Assembly: GCF_027922005.1 (NCBI RefSeq) | Contig: NZ_BSEV01000008.1 | Span: 1 to 64,000 of the forward strand | Direction: 5' to 3' | Origin: Streptosporangium carneum | Lineage (GTDB): Bacteria > Actinomycetota > Actinomycetes > Streptosporangiales > Streptosporangiaceae | Length of the DNA: 64,000 bases | Shown here: piece after piece, positions 26,614 to 35,866 of the stretch | Position numbering within the stretch: the stretch's first letter is position 1 | Layout of the letters: each line of letters begins with the position of its first letter | Notes under the pieces: generated by a model | Told to the model about the DNA's origin: nothing | Seen by the model: only the letters and a program-made list of their open reading frames with translations | Database searches by the model: none | Program-made: the position numbers and the translations under genes

Positions 26614-26910
26614 TCAGACAGCCACGGCGAGCTGCGTGACCTCACCCAGGCGGGCCTGGGCGGGGATGTCCTTGGTGACGCCGCCGCCCGCGATGATGCG
26701 GACGGTCCAGTCACCGGGGGCGGCGAAGAAGCGGAAGATGCCCTCGTCGGACACCACGACCTCGCCGGTGAACTCGCCGGAGTGGTCCAGCAGGCGGGCG
26801 TAAGCCGTGCCGGTGCCGGAGACCACACCCTGGATGACGGCCTGGGTCGAAAGGTCGATCCCGGCCGGAAGAGCAATCGTCTGTTCCGGAGCAGCGCATC
26901 CCTGAGTCAT
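26614..26910 (-). CDS. DUF1416 protein
   Basis: This 98-residue protein is the small DUF1416 partner that follows sulfurtransferase genes in actinobacteria. It starts MTQGCAAPEQTIALP and has a beta-sandwich pattern (VVVSDEGIFRFFAAPGDWTV). The start codon overlaps the sulfurtransferase stop by one base. Its biochemical role is not known; the strict pairing suggests work with the rhodanese, perhaps as sulfur acceptor through its N-terminal cysteine. Confidence 0.85.
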   Translation of the reverse strand: MTQGCAAPEQTIALPAGIDLSTQAVIQGVVSGTGTAYARLLDHSGEFTGEVVVSDEGIFRFFAAPGDWTVRIIAGGGVTKDIPAQARLGEVTQLAVAV

Positions 26911-27749
26911 TATCGGGCCTCTCCCAGTTCGATCGGCACGCCCACCAGCGAGCCGTACTCGGTCCACGAACCGTCGTAGTTCTTGACGCTGGCCTGGTCG
27001 AGGATCTCGTGCAGGACGAACCACGAGTGGGCCGAGCGCTCGCCGATGCGGCAGTAGGCGATGGTGTCCTTGGCGAAGTCGACGCCCTCACCCTCGTAGA
27101 GGGCCTTCAGCTCCTCGTCGGACTTGAAGGTGCCGTCGTCGTTGGCCGCCTTGGACCACGGGATGTTGCGGGCGGTCGGGACGTGCCCGGCGCGCTGGGC
27201 CTGCTCCTGCGGGAGGTGCGCGGGAGCGAGCAGCTTGCCGGTGAACTCGTCGGGCGAGCGCACGTCGACCAGGTTCAGCTTGCCGATCGCGGCGACGACG
27301 TCGTCACGGAAGGCGCGGATGGACAGGTCCTGGTCCTTGGCCTGGTAGTTCGTGGCCGGACGGTTGGGGACGTCCTTGACGAGCTCGCGGGAGTCGAGCT
27401 CCCACTTCTTGCGACCGCCGTCGAGCAGCTTGACGTTCTCGTGGCCGTAGAGCTTGAAGTACCAGTACGCGTAGGAGGCGAACCAGTTGTTGTTGCCGCC
27501 GTAGAGGACCACGGTGTCGTCGTTGCCGATCCCCCGGGAGGACAGCAGCGCCTGGAAGCCCTCGCGGTCCACGAAGTCGCGGCGGACGGGGTCCTGGAGG
27601 TCCTGCCTCCAGTCGATCTTCACAGCGCCACGGATGTGGCCCTTGTCATAGGCACTGGCGTCCTCGTCGACCTCGACGAGAACGATGCCATCGGCGTCGA
27701 GGTTGGCCTCGACCCAGTCAGCGTCCACCAGGACGGCGGAGCGGCTCAT
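26910..27749 (-). CDS. sseA: Thiosulfate/3-mercaptopyruvate sulfurtransferase (rhodanese)
   Basis: The 279-residue protein has two rhodanese domains. The active-site cysteine is in CRIGERS near residue 234 of the C-terminal domain, and the N-terminal domain lacks it, as is normal. It transfers sulfane sulfur in the cytoplasm for sulfur assimilation or stress defence. The gene starts 16 bp after DUF4395 and is followed by DUF1416, the standard actinobacterial order. The symbol varies between sseA and cysA in annotations. Confidence 0.9.
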   Translation of the reverse strand: MSRSAVLVDADWVEANLDADGIVLVEVDEDASAYDKGHIRGAVKIDWRQDLQDPVRRDFVDREGFQALLSSRGIGNDDTVVLYGGNNNWFASYAYWYFKLYGHENVKLLDGGRKKWELDSRELVKDVPNRPATNYQAKDQDLSIRAFRDDVVAAIGKLNLVDVRSPDEFTGKLLAPAHLPQEQAQRAGHVPTARNIPWSKAANDDGTFKSDEELKALYEGEGVDFAKDTIAYCRIGERSAHSWFVLHEILDQASVKNYDGSWTEYGSLVGVPIELGEAR

Positions 27750-27765
27750 TGGGATTCCTCCGGGA

Positions 27766-28167
27766 TTAACTTGCGGCGGGCAGTAGACGGCGAATGATCA
27801 GGAACATCTCGCAGCCGAGGCAGAAGCCGAAGGCTGCGTTGAGAAAGGCGGCGAAAAGAGCCGCAGCGGTGGCGCCGAGGGCCAGCGGCGTGATCTGTGT
27901 GACGTATCCGACCAAACCCAGCAGAGCACAGAAAAGGCCAACCCCCTGCGCGAAACGCGACGGGGACGCCTCCTCCAACTCCGCAGGAGGGCTCTTCACT
28001 ATCCCTTTGAATATCATCCCGTACGGCGAGGCGCCGAAAAGCCCCAGTGCGAACACCGCAGCCTGGGCTCCCAGCAACCACGCACTGCCTGTCACGAGGA
28101 CGGCTGCGAGGACGACGGTCGTTACGGCCGCGGAAAAGCGGAGGGCTCGGGGATCAACGTGCATCAC
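27766..28167 (-). CDS. DUF4395 membrane protein
   Basis: The 133-residue protein has about four transmembrane helices and a conserved Cys-x2-Cys near the C-terminus (GFCLGCEMF), typical of DUF4395. In actinobacteria it sits between a thioredoxin-like gene and a sulfurtransferase, as here. It probably handles thiol or sulfane sulfur at the membrane. Starts at 28167 or 28164 are equivalent. Confidence 0.8.
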   Translation of the reverse strand: MMHVDPRALRFSAAVTTVVLAAVLVTGSAWLLGAQAAVFALGLFGASPYGMIFKGIVKSPPAELEEASPSRFAQGVGLFCALLGLVGYVTQITPLALGATAAALFAAFLNAAFGFCLGCEMFLIIRRLLPAAS

Positions 28168-28401
28168 TCGATGCTCCTGAAGGGTTGTACAGATCGGTGC
28201 GGCGCGATGCCGCTTGAGATCGCCCTTTAGGAAACGCGACAGAGCGCGGTGGTCACGCGGCAGAAATCAACCGCGCGCCGCTTCGTCAGCAGCTCTGTCG
28301 AGGAGTTCATGCCCAAGACACTACCCCGACGCTCCATCGTCTGTCACATCCCTGTCCAACTTATGAGACAAAATTGTTCAACAGGCGGTACGAAGCCCCG
28401 T

Positions 28402-28851
28402 TCACCCGTCGACGGCGAGACCCAGGGCACCGATCACGTCAGCCTTACGTGGCTGCCCGGAGGCACGTTTCACAACACGCCCTGACGCGTCAAGGATCAG
28501 TACGGTCGGAGTGCGCATGATGTTCAGCGAGCGGACGAGGTCAAGACGGGACTCCGCATCAATTTCCACATGCGCCACACCGGGCACCATTTCGGTCACT
28601 TCACTCAGAATCCGACGGGTCGCCCGGCAGGGCTGACAGAAGGCGCTGGAGAACTGCACGAGCGTCGCCCGCTCCCCGAGGGAGGCGTCGAGGTCATCGG
28701 ATGTCAGCAGCTCCACGTCGCCCCCAACCTCGCGCGGCACGCCGTCGCGCCGCCGTACGGCCACGCCGACCAGCGTGGCCACCGCCAATGTGACGAGCAC
28801 CACTGCCAATCCGGTCACAGAGCACGACAACACCTGGCCGTGCCGGGCCAT
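28402..28851 (-). CDS. Membrane-anchored thioredoxin-like protein
   Basis: The 149-residue product has an N-terminal membrane helix (SVTGLAVVLVTLAVATLVGV) and an extracytoplasmic thioredoxin domain with active-site CQPC near residue 76 (SSAFCQPCRATRRI) and a cis-proline in MRTPTVL. It lies 234 bp upstream of DUF4395 and sulfurtransferase on the same strand and probably belongs to the same thiol pathway. ATG 28851 is preferred; GTG starts occur just upstream. Confidence 0.8.
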   Translation of the reverse strand: MARHGQVLSCSVTGLAVVLVTLAVATLVGVAVRRRDGVPREVGGDVELLTSDDLDASLGERATLVQFSSAFCQPCRATRRILSEVTEMVPGVAHVEIDAESRLDLVRSLNIMRTPTVLILDASGRVVKRASGQPRKADVIGALGLAVDG

Positions 28852-28976
28852 TCCCGACACGGCCACGCCCGCTCCCCGCCCCGTTCCCGTCCTGTTCCCG
28901 TCCTGTTCCCGTCCTGCTCCGCCAGAGCGCCACCGGGAGCCCGCCCCGCCCCCGGCGCGCCCCCGCTCACGACGCA

Positions 28977-29109
28977 CCGCGCACGACGCAGCGCCCAGGA
29001 CGCCCCGCCCAGAACGCTCCGCTCAGGACGCCCCGCTCAGAAGACCCCCGCCCGGAGGGCCTCCGCCCAGGAGAGCCCCTCTGGAGAGCCCCTCTCAGGA
29101 GAGCCCTTC
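28977..29109. repeat. Degenerate repeat downstream of anti-sigma gene
   Basis: Units like CTCAGGACGCCCCG and then GGAGAGCCCCTCTCA recur up to the anti-sigma stop codon. No gene is seen. Confidence 0.55.
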
Positions 29110-29910
29110 TCAGGGAACCCGGACGTCGACCAGCACACGGTTCTCCGCGGTGACGACCTCGAATCTGGAGATGCTCCCGAACGGGATCGTGGTGCTGCCC
29201 AGGAAGGGCCCCGACCTGTCGTAGGCGGCCTTGTTGACGACCCAGTTCCCCGCCGTCTGCCGCTCCCCGCCCGCGCTGATCACGTCCAGCCTGAAGGGGG
29301 TGCCCATGGCCGCCCCGGAGAGCACGACCTTGACGGCGGTCGTCCCGTCCCCCCGCGTCATGGTCACCGCGGCGCGGACGGCGCCCTTGCCCGCCTTGAC
29401 CGTCCTCGACTCGTCGGGAGCGGCCGACAGGATCCGGTCGTCGCTCTCCGGCGACACCGGCGACGCCGAGGCGGCGAAATGCTCGTCCTTGCGCTGTTGC
29501 GGCGCCGCGAAGCCGCCCTCGCTCCCTGCCGAGGCCGCCGCGGGCGCGGGCAGCGCCGCCGAATCGAGGGTGCTCTCCGGTGACCGCGTCGCCGCCCACA
29601 TCGTCCCGCCCAGCCCGACCACCAGGACCGAGGCGGCCAGCGAGAGCATCACCCTGGCGATCCTGCGCTTCCTGGCCCTCGCGCCGAGCAGCCGGTCGAG
29701 CACCGCGCGCGGCGGGCTGGCGACCTGGGCGACGTCCTCCTCCGACACCTTGCCGAGAAACCCCGCGACCCCGGTCAGCTCGTCGAACTCGGCGCGGCAG
29801 CCGTCGCACTCGGCGAGGTGCGCCTCGACCACCACGCACTCCTCGGGCTCCAGCGCCCCGAGCACATACGCCCCGAGCGACATGCGCACATCGTCACAGT
29901 TCATCATCAT
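29110..29910 (-). CDS. Zinc-finger anti-sigma factor
   Basis: The 266-residue protein has a cytoplasmic N-terminal zinc-associated anti-sigma domain with HLAECDGC near residue 31, one transmembrane helix (IARVMLSLAASVLVVGLGG, about 83-102) and an extracytoplasmic sensor domain of about 160 residues. The start ATG overlaps the sigma stop (ATGA), so the two are coupled. It presumably holds the ECF sigma at the membrane until an extracytoplasmic signal releases it. Confidence 0.88.
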   Translation of the reverse strand: MMMNCDDVRMSLGAYVLGALEPEECVVVEAHLAECDGCRAEFDELTGVAGFLGKVSEEDVAQVASPPRAVLDRLLGARARKRRIARVMLSLAASVLVVGLGGTMWAATRSPESTLDSAALPAPAAASAGSEGGFAAPQQRKDEHFAASASPVSPESDDRILSAAPDESRTVKAGKGAVRAAVTMTRGDGTTAVKVVLSGAAMGTPFRLDVISAGGERQTAGNWVVNKAAYDRSGPFLGSTTIPFGSISRFEVVTAENRVLVDVRVP

Positions 29911-30458
29911 GGCGCGAGCCCCCGCTCCTCCAGCGCCAGCTTGAGCGCCCGAAGCGCGTAATACGTGCGCGACTTCACCGTTCCGGCAGGGATACCGAGC
30001 GCCTCGGCGGCTTCCTTGACCGACTTTCCCTGGTAATAGACCTCGGCGAGCACCTCCCGGTGCTCGGGCCGCAGCGTGGCCAGCGCCTCCGCGACCGCCC
30101 ACGACTCGACGGCCCGCTCGAGCTCGTCGTCGGCGGGCACGACCGCGAGCGCGTCCTCTCCCGTCTCCGGCGGACGCGCCTTGCGCGCCCTGTGCTGGTC
30201 GACGACGAGATTGCGGGCCACCTTGAACAGCCACGCGCGGATGGGACGCCCGGTGATCGCGTCAGGGTGCCGCCACGCCCGTAGCAGCGTCTCCTGCACG
30301 ACATCCTCCGCTCTCCCCGGGTCACCCGTCAGCCGCAGAACGTAACCGTAGAGTGGCCCGCCGTGCTCGTCGAAAAGCGCTCTGACGAGCTGCTCGTCGG
30401 CGGTTCCTGCGTGGCTCACACCCTCACGACGTACGGCGGGACGGTTCGGTTCATTCAC
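29907..30458 (-). CDS. ECF RNA polymerase sigma factor
   Basis: The protein shows sigma region 2 (EQLVRALFDEHGGPLYGYV ... EDVVQETLLRAWRHP) and region 4 (ALATLRPEHREVLAEVYYQG ... GIPAGTVKSRTYYAL), with no region 3, as in ECF group sigmas. The N-terminus is uncertain: ATG 30458 lies inside a repeat tract, while GTG 30419 (VSHAGTADEQL) would give 170 residues and matches the family start better. It forms a unit with the downstream anti-sigma factor. Confidence 0.88.
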   Translation of the reverse strand: MNEPNRPAVRREGVSHAGTADEQLVRALFDEHGGPLYGYVLRLTGDPGRAEDVVQETLLRAWRHPDAITGRPIRAWLFKVARNLVVDQHRARKARPPETGEDALAVVPADDELERAVESWAVAEALATLRPEHREVLAEVYYQGKSVKEAAEALGIPAGTVKSRTYYALRALKLALEERGLAP

Positions 30459-30612
30459 GGTTCGGTTCGATCGGAAGCGGTGCGGTCATGGTTCGGCTCG
30501 GTCACGGTTCGGTTCGGTCACGGTTCGGTTCGATCGGAAGCGGTGCGGTCATGGTTCGGCTCGGTTCGGTCACGGTCCGGCTCGGTCACGGCGCGCTCAC
30601 GGCCCGGCGGAG
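30440..30612. repeat. Tandem repeat with a perfect 47-bp duplication
   Basis: The tract is built from GGTTCGGTTCGATCGG-type and GGTTCGGCTCGGTCAC-type units. A 47-bp segment at 30456-30502 recurs exactly at 30519-30565 (63-bp period), showing recent duplication. It reaches into the annotated N-terminus of the sigma factor and probably overlaps its promoter region. The rest, to 30698, is GC-rich and gene-free. Confidence 0.8.
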
Positions 30613-30698
30613 CCGGCAGGCGTTCCGACCGACAGGCGAGGAGCTCGGCGGGCGGCGTCGGCGGGCGGGCGCGTCGGCAGGCGGTCAGGGCGGCGGGG

Positions 30699-31379
30699 TC
30701 AGCCGCGGAGAGGGACGTCGGTCGCCTCGCCGGAGATGCTGATCCCCTGGGGCACGGTCTTCACATCGGTCACCTTCAGGTTGAACGGCAGGTTCTTGAT
30801 CGGGATCCGGTAGCTGATCAACCGCTCGGGCTCGGGCACCGGGATGCCGCCGCTCACCGTGACCTTCTCGGGCACGAACCGCAGCTCGTTCTCGGCCACG
30901 TCGATCTTCAGGTCGGCCTTGACCGGCACCTTCCGCCCCAGCACGCTGATCTCTCCGCTGACGACGAGAACGTCGCCGTCGACGGCGACCTTGATCCCGC
31001 GCGGCGCTTTCTGGTTCAGCGTCGCGAGGGGGACCACCACGGTGCCCGCCACGCGCTCGGCGCGCATGTCCACCCGCTCGGGGTGGAGCACCAGGTCCTC
31101 GAGCGAAGCGGTGACGCCGTGGAGGGTGAAGTCGACGCTGGAGAAGCGGATCCCGGCGAGGCTCATCGGACCCGCGTCGACCTTGACCTCGTCGTACCGT
31201 CCCGCGATCGCCTGCGTCAGGAACGGGATCCCGGAGATGGTCACCTCGGGCGGGGTCGCGAGGTCGTATTTGGCGGTCGCCCGGGTGGCGATCTCCTTCT
31301 GCACCCCGGCGACGGCCACCCTGTCCAGGATCGCGACGAGAACGAGGAGCAAAACCAGAAAAGCGGCCAGCTTTCGCAT
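30699..31379 (-). CDS. DUF2993 / LmeA-like phospholipid-binding protein
   Basis: The 226-residue protein has an N-terminal signal/anchor (MRKLAAFLVLLLVLVAILD) and a DUF2993 domain. Mycobacterial LmeA of this family binds phosphoinositides and is needed for lipomannan synthesis in the cell envelope. Typical features are the basic AVAGVQKEIATR block and repeated beta strands ending in ISISGEATDVPL. Role here inferred from the family. Confidence 0.8.
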   Translation of the reverse strand: MRKLAAFLVLLLVLVAILDRVAVAGVQKEIATRATAKYDLATPPEVTISGIPFLTQAIAGRYDEVKVDAGPMSLAGIRFSSVDFTLHGVTASLEDLVLHPERVDMRAERVAGTVVVPLATLNQKAPRGIKVAVDGDVLVVSGEISVLGRKVPVKADLKIDVAENELRFVPEKVTVSGGIPVPEPERLISYRIPIKNLPFNLKVTDVKTVPQGISISGEATDVPLRG

Positions 31380-31495
31380 CTGACTCCCTGCTCGTTGCCT
31401 CGGTTCGGCCAGAGTGCCACTGCGGCATCTCCCCCGGCAATCATGCCCAAAACGTCATGACAACGAGCAGGTCGATCATGCCGCCCCCGGAACGG

Positions 31496-31747
31496 TCACC
31501 CTCCCGCGAACGGGGGAAGCACCTCGACCGTCACCCCCTCGGCGAGGACGACCTCCTCGTGCGCCCGCCTGCCCACCGGGTGTCCGTCCACCAGGAAGGA
31601 CGACCGCCGGACCACCCGGGCCAGCTCCGCGCGCCCCGCCGTGACGTTCGCCATCAGCTCGGCCAGCGTCGCCGCCTCGAAGGGCTCCTCCGCGACGCCG
31701 GAGGCGTCCTTGGCCGCCGCCCAGTAGCGGATCGTGCCCTTGGCCAT
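31496..31747 (-). CDS. MoaD/ThiS-family sulfur carrier
   Basis: The 83-residue ubiquitin-like protein ends in the diagnostic Gly-Gly (PPFAGG) that is adenylated and thiocarboxylated. MoaD-type sequence (RYWAAAKDASG, VLPPFAGG) favours molybdopterin or another sulfur-transfer pathway over thiamin. No other cofactor gene is adjacent. Start ATG 31747 gives the normal family length. Confidence 0.85.
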   Translation of the reverse strand: MAKGTIRYWAAAKDASGVAEEPFEAATLAELMANVTAGRAELARVVRRSSFLVDGHPVGRRAHEEVVLAEGVTVEVLPPFAGG

Positions 31748-31953
31748 CTTTCGAATCAACTCCTCACTCACACCCACGGTAACCGTGCCGTCACGGCGTC
31801 CTCGCCGGGGAAACACTGTTCACCAGGTGGACACTCCGTGGACGCCTCATCCTCGTGGGCTATCCTCACCTATTACGGGACCTGGGCGACGTAGCCCCCG
31901 GGTCCTTACGTGTTTGTACGGCCGTTGCCGGCATGACGCGGGAAGGAGGCACC

Positions 31954-32667
31954 GTGAGCAATCTCCTGCTGCTCACCAACGTCCTTGAACCCTCCTCCGA
32001 GGTACTTCCAGCCTTGGGGCTGCTGCTGCACTCCGTCCGGGTCGCGCCCGCCGAGGCGTCCGCGCTGATCGACGCCCCGCCCGCCGACGCCGTCCTGGTC
32101 GACGCGCGCCGCGAACTCGTCCAGGCCAAGAGCCTGTGCAGGCTGCTGCGGACCACGGGCATCACCTGTCCTCTCCTGGTGATCGTCACCGAGGGCGGAC
32201 TGGCCGCGATGACCGCGGAGTGGGGCGTCGACGACGTCATCCTGGACAGCGCGGGCCCCGCGGAGGTCGAGGCCAGGCTGCGGATGGCCGTCGGCCGGTT
32301 GAACCTCCCCGCCGTGGAGGAGGTCCCGGACGAGATCCGCAGCGGTGACCTGTCGATCGACGAGGCCACCTACACCGCCAGACTCCGCGGCCGGGCGCTC
32401 GACCTGACCTTCAAGGAGTTCGAGCTCCTGAAATACCTGGCGCAGCACCCGGGGCGGGTCTTCACCCGCGCCCAGCTCCTGCAGGAGGTCTGGGGCTACG
32501 ACTACTTCGGCGGCACCAGGACCGTCGACGTCCACGTCCGGCGGCTGCGCGCCAAGCTGGGCGCCGAGTACGAATCACTGATCGGGACCGTGCGCAACGT
32601 CGGCTACCGTTTCGTCCCCGAGCGCGGCAACGAGTCCTCGGAGGAGCGCGAACCCGCCCGCCGGTAG
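31954..32667 (+). CDS. glnR: GlnR, nitrogen-metabolism response regulator
   Basis: The 237-residue OmpR-family protein starts [19 protein letters not shown], which closely matches Streptomyces GlnR, and ends with a winged helix ([19 protein letters not shown] ... [17 protein letters not shown] ... NVGYRF). GlnR is an orphan, phosphorylation-independent regulator of glnA, amtB and other nitrogen genes. GTG 31954 follows GGAAGGAGG by four bases. Neighbours mshD, 5'-nucleotidase and pit match the conserved actinomycete order as I remember it. Confidence 0.9.
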   Translation: MSNLLLLTNVLEPSSEVLPALGLLLHSVRVAPAEASALIDAPPADAVLVDARRELVQAKSLCRLLRTTGITCPLLVIVTEGGLAAMTAEWGVDDVILDSAGPAEVEARLRMAVGRLNLPAVEEVPDEIRSGDLSIDEATYTARLRGRALDLTFKEFELLKYLAQHPGRVFTRAQLLQEVWGYDYFGGTRTVDVHVRRLRAKLGAEYESLIGTVRNVGYRFVPERGNESSEEREPARR

Positions 32668-32709
32668 GGCCTGACGAAGCGGGCGGAAACACCTGCACGG
32701 GAGAAAAGC

Positions 32710-32730
32710 CCGCCGGACGCGATCCGGCGG
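32710..32730. terminator. Terminator hairpin after glnR
   Basis: CCGCCGGA (32710-32717) pairs with TCCGGCGG (32723-32730) around a five-base loop, 43 bp past the glnR stop. The remainder to 32852 shows no gene. Confidence 0.6.
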
Positions 32731-32852
32731 ACCCTCCGCCCGCCCGAACCGGCCTGGAGTCCGCCTCGGCGGCGTGGAGCTCCTCGACCGGTCCGGGATC
32801 CCTCACGACACGGCGTCACCCCGAGCCGGTCGCGGGCCGTACGGCCGCGAGG

Positions 32853-34700
32853 TCAGGGGACGACGGTGATGTGGTCGGGGACCGGGGGCGTGATCGACGG
32901 GTTCGCGGCGAAGTAGGCGGCGAAGGCGTCGATGTCGAGCGGGCCGCTCCACAGGTTCGTGCCGTCCTTGAACCCGGCGAACGCGTCACCGCCGCCGACG
33001 AGGAAGTTGTTCACGGCGACCCGGATGCTCTGGGCGTCCGTCACGGCCACACCGTCGATCTCGATGTCGGAGATCTTCGAGCCCCACGCCGCGCTCCTGC
33101 TGTAGGTGTAGGTGAGGTTCGACGACGGCTGCAGGATCTTGTTGAAGGGCTGCGCGTTGGGGCCACCGGTGAACTGCTGCTCCAGAACCGTCTTGAGCTG
33201 CGCGCCGGTGAGGGTGATCACCTGCACGAGGTTGTTGAACGGCTGCACCGTGAAGGCCTCGCCGTAGGTCACCACGCCGTCGCCCTCACCGGCGGGCGAG
33301 CCCGCGTAGGAGAGGCTCGTGCGCACGCCGCCCGGGTTCATCAGGGCGATCTGGGCGTCGCCGCCGCTCTTGGTCGCGGCGAGCTGGCCGTCGGCGATGA
33401 GGTTGCCCAGGGGCGACTCGCCGGACGCCGACGCGGTGTTGACGATGTCCGCGGTGATCCTGCCGATCGGCTTGTTGGCCACCGGCGCGACCCGGTCCTT
33501 CCAGTTCTGGACGAACGTGGCGATCTCCGGGTCCGGGGTGACCGTGCGGGTCACGACCTGGTTGTCGGCCACGACCGAGGAGCGCACGACGTCACGGGTG
33601 CGGACGTCCACCTGGAAGTCGACCTTGGTGATCACACGGCCGAAGGAGCCGCCCTGGCTGTACAGGCGGGCGACCCCCTTGGGGTCGGTCACCGTGCACA
33701 GGTAGGCCTGGTGGGAGTGGCCGCTCAGGACCATGTCGATCTCGGGGTCGACCTGGGTGGCGATCCGGTTGCCCGCACCCGGCTGGGCGCTGCAGGCGTC
33801 CGGCGACTGGCCCGCGGCGACCTGGTCGCCCTCGTGCACCAGCACGACCTGCGCCTTGACCCCGACCAGCTTCAGCAGCCCGGAGGCGACGTTCGCGGCC
33901 TTGACCTCGTCGACGAACTCCAGGGCCTTGACGCCCTCCGAGGTGACGATGTTCGGAGTGGTCTGGGTGACCAGGCCGATGAAGCCGACCGGCACGCCGT
34001 TGATCCAGCGGACGGTGACCGGGGGCAGCGCGGGGACGCCGTAGTCCTTCAGCAGGGCGCGCAGGGATCCGGCGGTCAGGCCGGCGTTCTGGCCGTTGAG
34101 CGCGGCGAGCGTCTCCTTCTCGGCCTTCTCCGCGACGCCGTTCGAACCCCTGGCCCTCTCCGCGGCGCCGTTCGAGCCCTTGAAGATCACGTTGGCGCCG
34201 AGGTAGCTGTACTTCGCGCCCTTCCAGCGACCCGCGGGCGAGCAACCGTCCACCGGGTGGCAACCGCCGTACATGATGCGCCTGAGCTCGTCGTAGCCCT
34301 CGTCGAACTCGTGGTTGCCGACGGCGGAGGCGGTGACGCCCACCTTGCCGAGGAACTCGACGGACGGCTCGTCGTGGTAGGCGGCGGAGATCAGCGGGGT
34401 GGCGCCGATCAGGTCGCCCTGGGCGACCTTCAGCGTGTTCCTGTCGGACAGCTGCTTGAGGTGCGTGGCCACGTAGGCCGCGCCGCCCGCGTCGACCGTG
34501 GCGCCGGTCTCGTCGACCATGCGGCCCGAGGAGCCGGTCGGCGGTTCGAGGTTGCCGTGGAAGTCGTTGAGGGCGAGCAGCCGGACCGGCACGGTCCTGG
34601 GGGGCTTGTTGCCCGCCTCCGCGGGTCCCATCGCGAGGACGAGTCCGGCTCCGGCGAGGATCCCGGCCATGGCTAATCGCTGGAAGGTACGAGACGTCAT
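32853..34700 (-). CDS. Secreted bifunctional metallophosphatase/5'-nucleotidase
   Basis: The 615-residue exported enzyme has a signal peptide ending near AEAGN and a calcineurin-like metallophosphatase domain (LLALNDFHGN near 44, GNHEFDEGYDE near 130, GHSHQAY near 330). A C-terminal 5'-nucleotidase domain follows (GESPLGNLIADG near 430). It releases phosphate and nucleosides from extracellular nucleotides. ATG 34700 is preferred over the upstream open frame. It is divergent from mshD, and the nearby pit gene suggests phosphate scavenging. Confidence 0.9.
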   Translation of the reverse strand: MTSRTFQRLAMAGILAGAGLVLAMGPAEAGNKPPRTVPVRLLALNDFHGNLEPPTGSSGRMVDETGATVDAGGAAYVATHLKQLSDRNTLKVAQGDLIGATPLISAAYHDEPSVEFLGKVGVTASAVGNHEFDEGYDELRRIMYGGCHPVDGCSPAGRWKGAKYSYLGANVIFKGSNGAAERARGSNGVAEKAEKETLAALNGQNAGLTAGSLRALLKDYGVPALPPVTVRWINGVPVGFIGLVTQTTPNIVTSEGVKALEFVDEVKAANVASGLLKLVGVKAQVVLVHEGDQVAAGQSPDACSAQPGAGNRIATQVDPEIDMVLSGHSHQAYLCTVTDPKGVARLYSQGGSFGRVITKVDFQVDVRTRDVVRSSVVADNQVVTRTVTPDPEIATFVQNWKDRVAPVANKPIGRITADIVNTASASGESPLGNLIADGQLAATKSGGDAQIALMNPGGVRTSLSYAGSPAGEGDGVVTYGEAFTVQPFNNLVQVITLTGAQLKTVLEQQFTGGPNAQPFNKILQPSSNLTYTYSRSAAWGSKISDIEIDGVAVTDAQSIRVAVNNFLVGGGDAFAGFKDGTNLWSGPLDIDAFAAYFAANPSITPPVPDHITVVP

Positions 34701-34831
34701 GAACCACGACACTAAAGCGGCTACCCATGCAAGGAATGTCCTAGAGGTAACGATTCACCCGCTCGAAGGATGGCGGCTTTTGCCAGTCCCCGACCAACTC
34801 TTGGGGTCCGGGGCCGCCTAAAGTCCAGAAC

Positions 34832-35767
34832 ATGAACGTGCGCGTGGAACACAGGGGACGACTCGACGAACAACACGTGGCCGCCGTCCTTTCGGTGGTC
34901 GAGGCCGCGACAGAGGCCGACGGGGTCAGGCCGCTCAACGAACACGTGATGCTGCACCTGCGCTACGGCGGCGACGAACGGGCGGGAGCCGTGCTCCTGT
35001 ACGTCGGGGACGACCTCGCGGGCTACGCACACGTGGACCCGACCGACCCGGTCGAGGGTCCGAGCGGGGAACTGGTGATCCATCCCGCCTTCCGGAGACA
35101 GGGACACGGGGGGCGGCTACTGCGGGCCGTACTGGATCGGACAGGGGGACGGCTGCGCCTGTGGGCGCACGGAGGCCACCCCGGAGCCGAGGCCCTCGCG
35201 GCGTCGACGGGATTCGCCAAGATCAGGTCACTGTGGCAGATGCGCCGCTCCCTGTTCGCCGCGATACCCGGCTTCGAGCTTCCCGAAGGCGTACGGCTGC
35301 GCACGTTCGAACCCGGCTCCCCCGACGAGGAGGCCTGGGTCGCGCTCAACGCCAAGGCCTTCGCCCACCACCCCGAGCAGGGAGCGTGGACCATGGAGGA
35401 CCTGAAGCGACGCGAGCAGGAGCCCTGGTTCGACCCCGCGGGCTTCTTCCTCGCGGAACGGCAGACCCCCCGGACGGACGCGACTCCGCAGACAGGCGCG
35501 CTGGCCGGCTTCCACTGGACCAAGGTCCACGGCGACGGCGGCCACGGCCACGAGCCGATCGGCGAGGTCTACGTCGTCGGCGTCGACCCCGCCGAGCAGG
35601 GCGGCGGCCTGGGCAAGGCGCTCACCCTCGCGGGTCTGACGCACCTGCGCTCCCGCGGCCTGGCCCAGGTGATGCTGTACGTGGACGAGAGCAACACGGC
35701 GGCGATCCGGCTCTACGAGAAGCTCGGATTCACCCGGTGGGACGTGGACGTCATGTACCGGAAGTGA
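34832..35767 (+). CDS. mshD: Mycothiol synthase
   Basis: The 311-residue protein has two GNAT domains. The C-terminal one carries the acetyl-CoA binding pattern VGVDPAEQGGGLGKALTLAG and the motif YVDESNTAAIRLYEKLGF. MshD acetylates Cys-GlcN-Ins to complete mycothiol, the actinobacterial low-molecular-weight thiol. ATG 34832 gives normal length. A strong terminator follows. Confidence 0.93.
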   Translation: MNVRVEHRGRLDEQHVAAVLSVVEAATEADGVRPLNEHVMLHLRYGGDERAGAVLLYVGDDLAGYAHVDPTDPVEGPSGELVIHPAFRRQGHGGRLLRAVLDRTGGRLRLWAHGGHPGAEALAASTGFAKIRSLWQMRRSLFAAIPGFELPEGVRLRTFEPGSPDEEAWVALNAKAFAHHPEQGAWTMEDLKRREQEPWFDPAGFFLAERQTPRTDATPQTGALAGFHWTKVHGDGGHGHEPIGEVYVVGVDPAEQGGGLGKALTLAGLTHLRSRGLAQVMLYVDESNTAAIRLYEKLGFTRWDVDVMYRK

Positions 35768-35814
35768 CCTTCACGGACGAGACCCATCTGCCGGACTCAC
35801 CCTGGAAACGATGA

Positions 35815-35842
35815 AACGCCGGTCGGATTCCCGACCGGCGTT
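35815..35842. terminator. Bidirectional terminator between mshD and pit
   Basis: AACGCCGGTCGG (35815-35826) pairs perfectly with 35831-35842 around ATTC. It lies between the convergent mshD and pit genes. Confidence 0.8.
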
Positions 35843-35866
35843 CACATCGCGTTCAAGGTGACGCGT

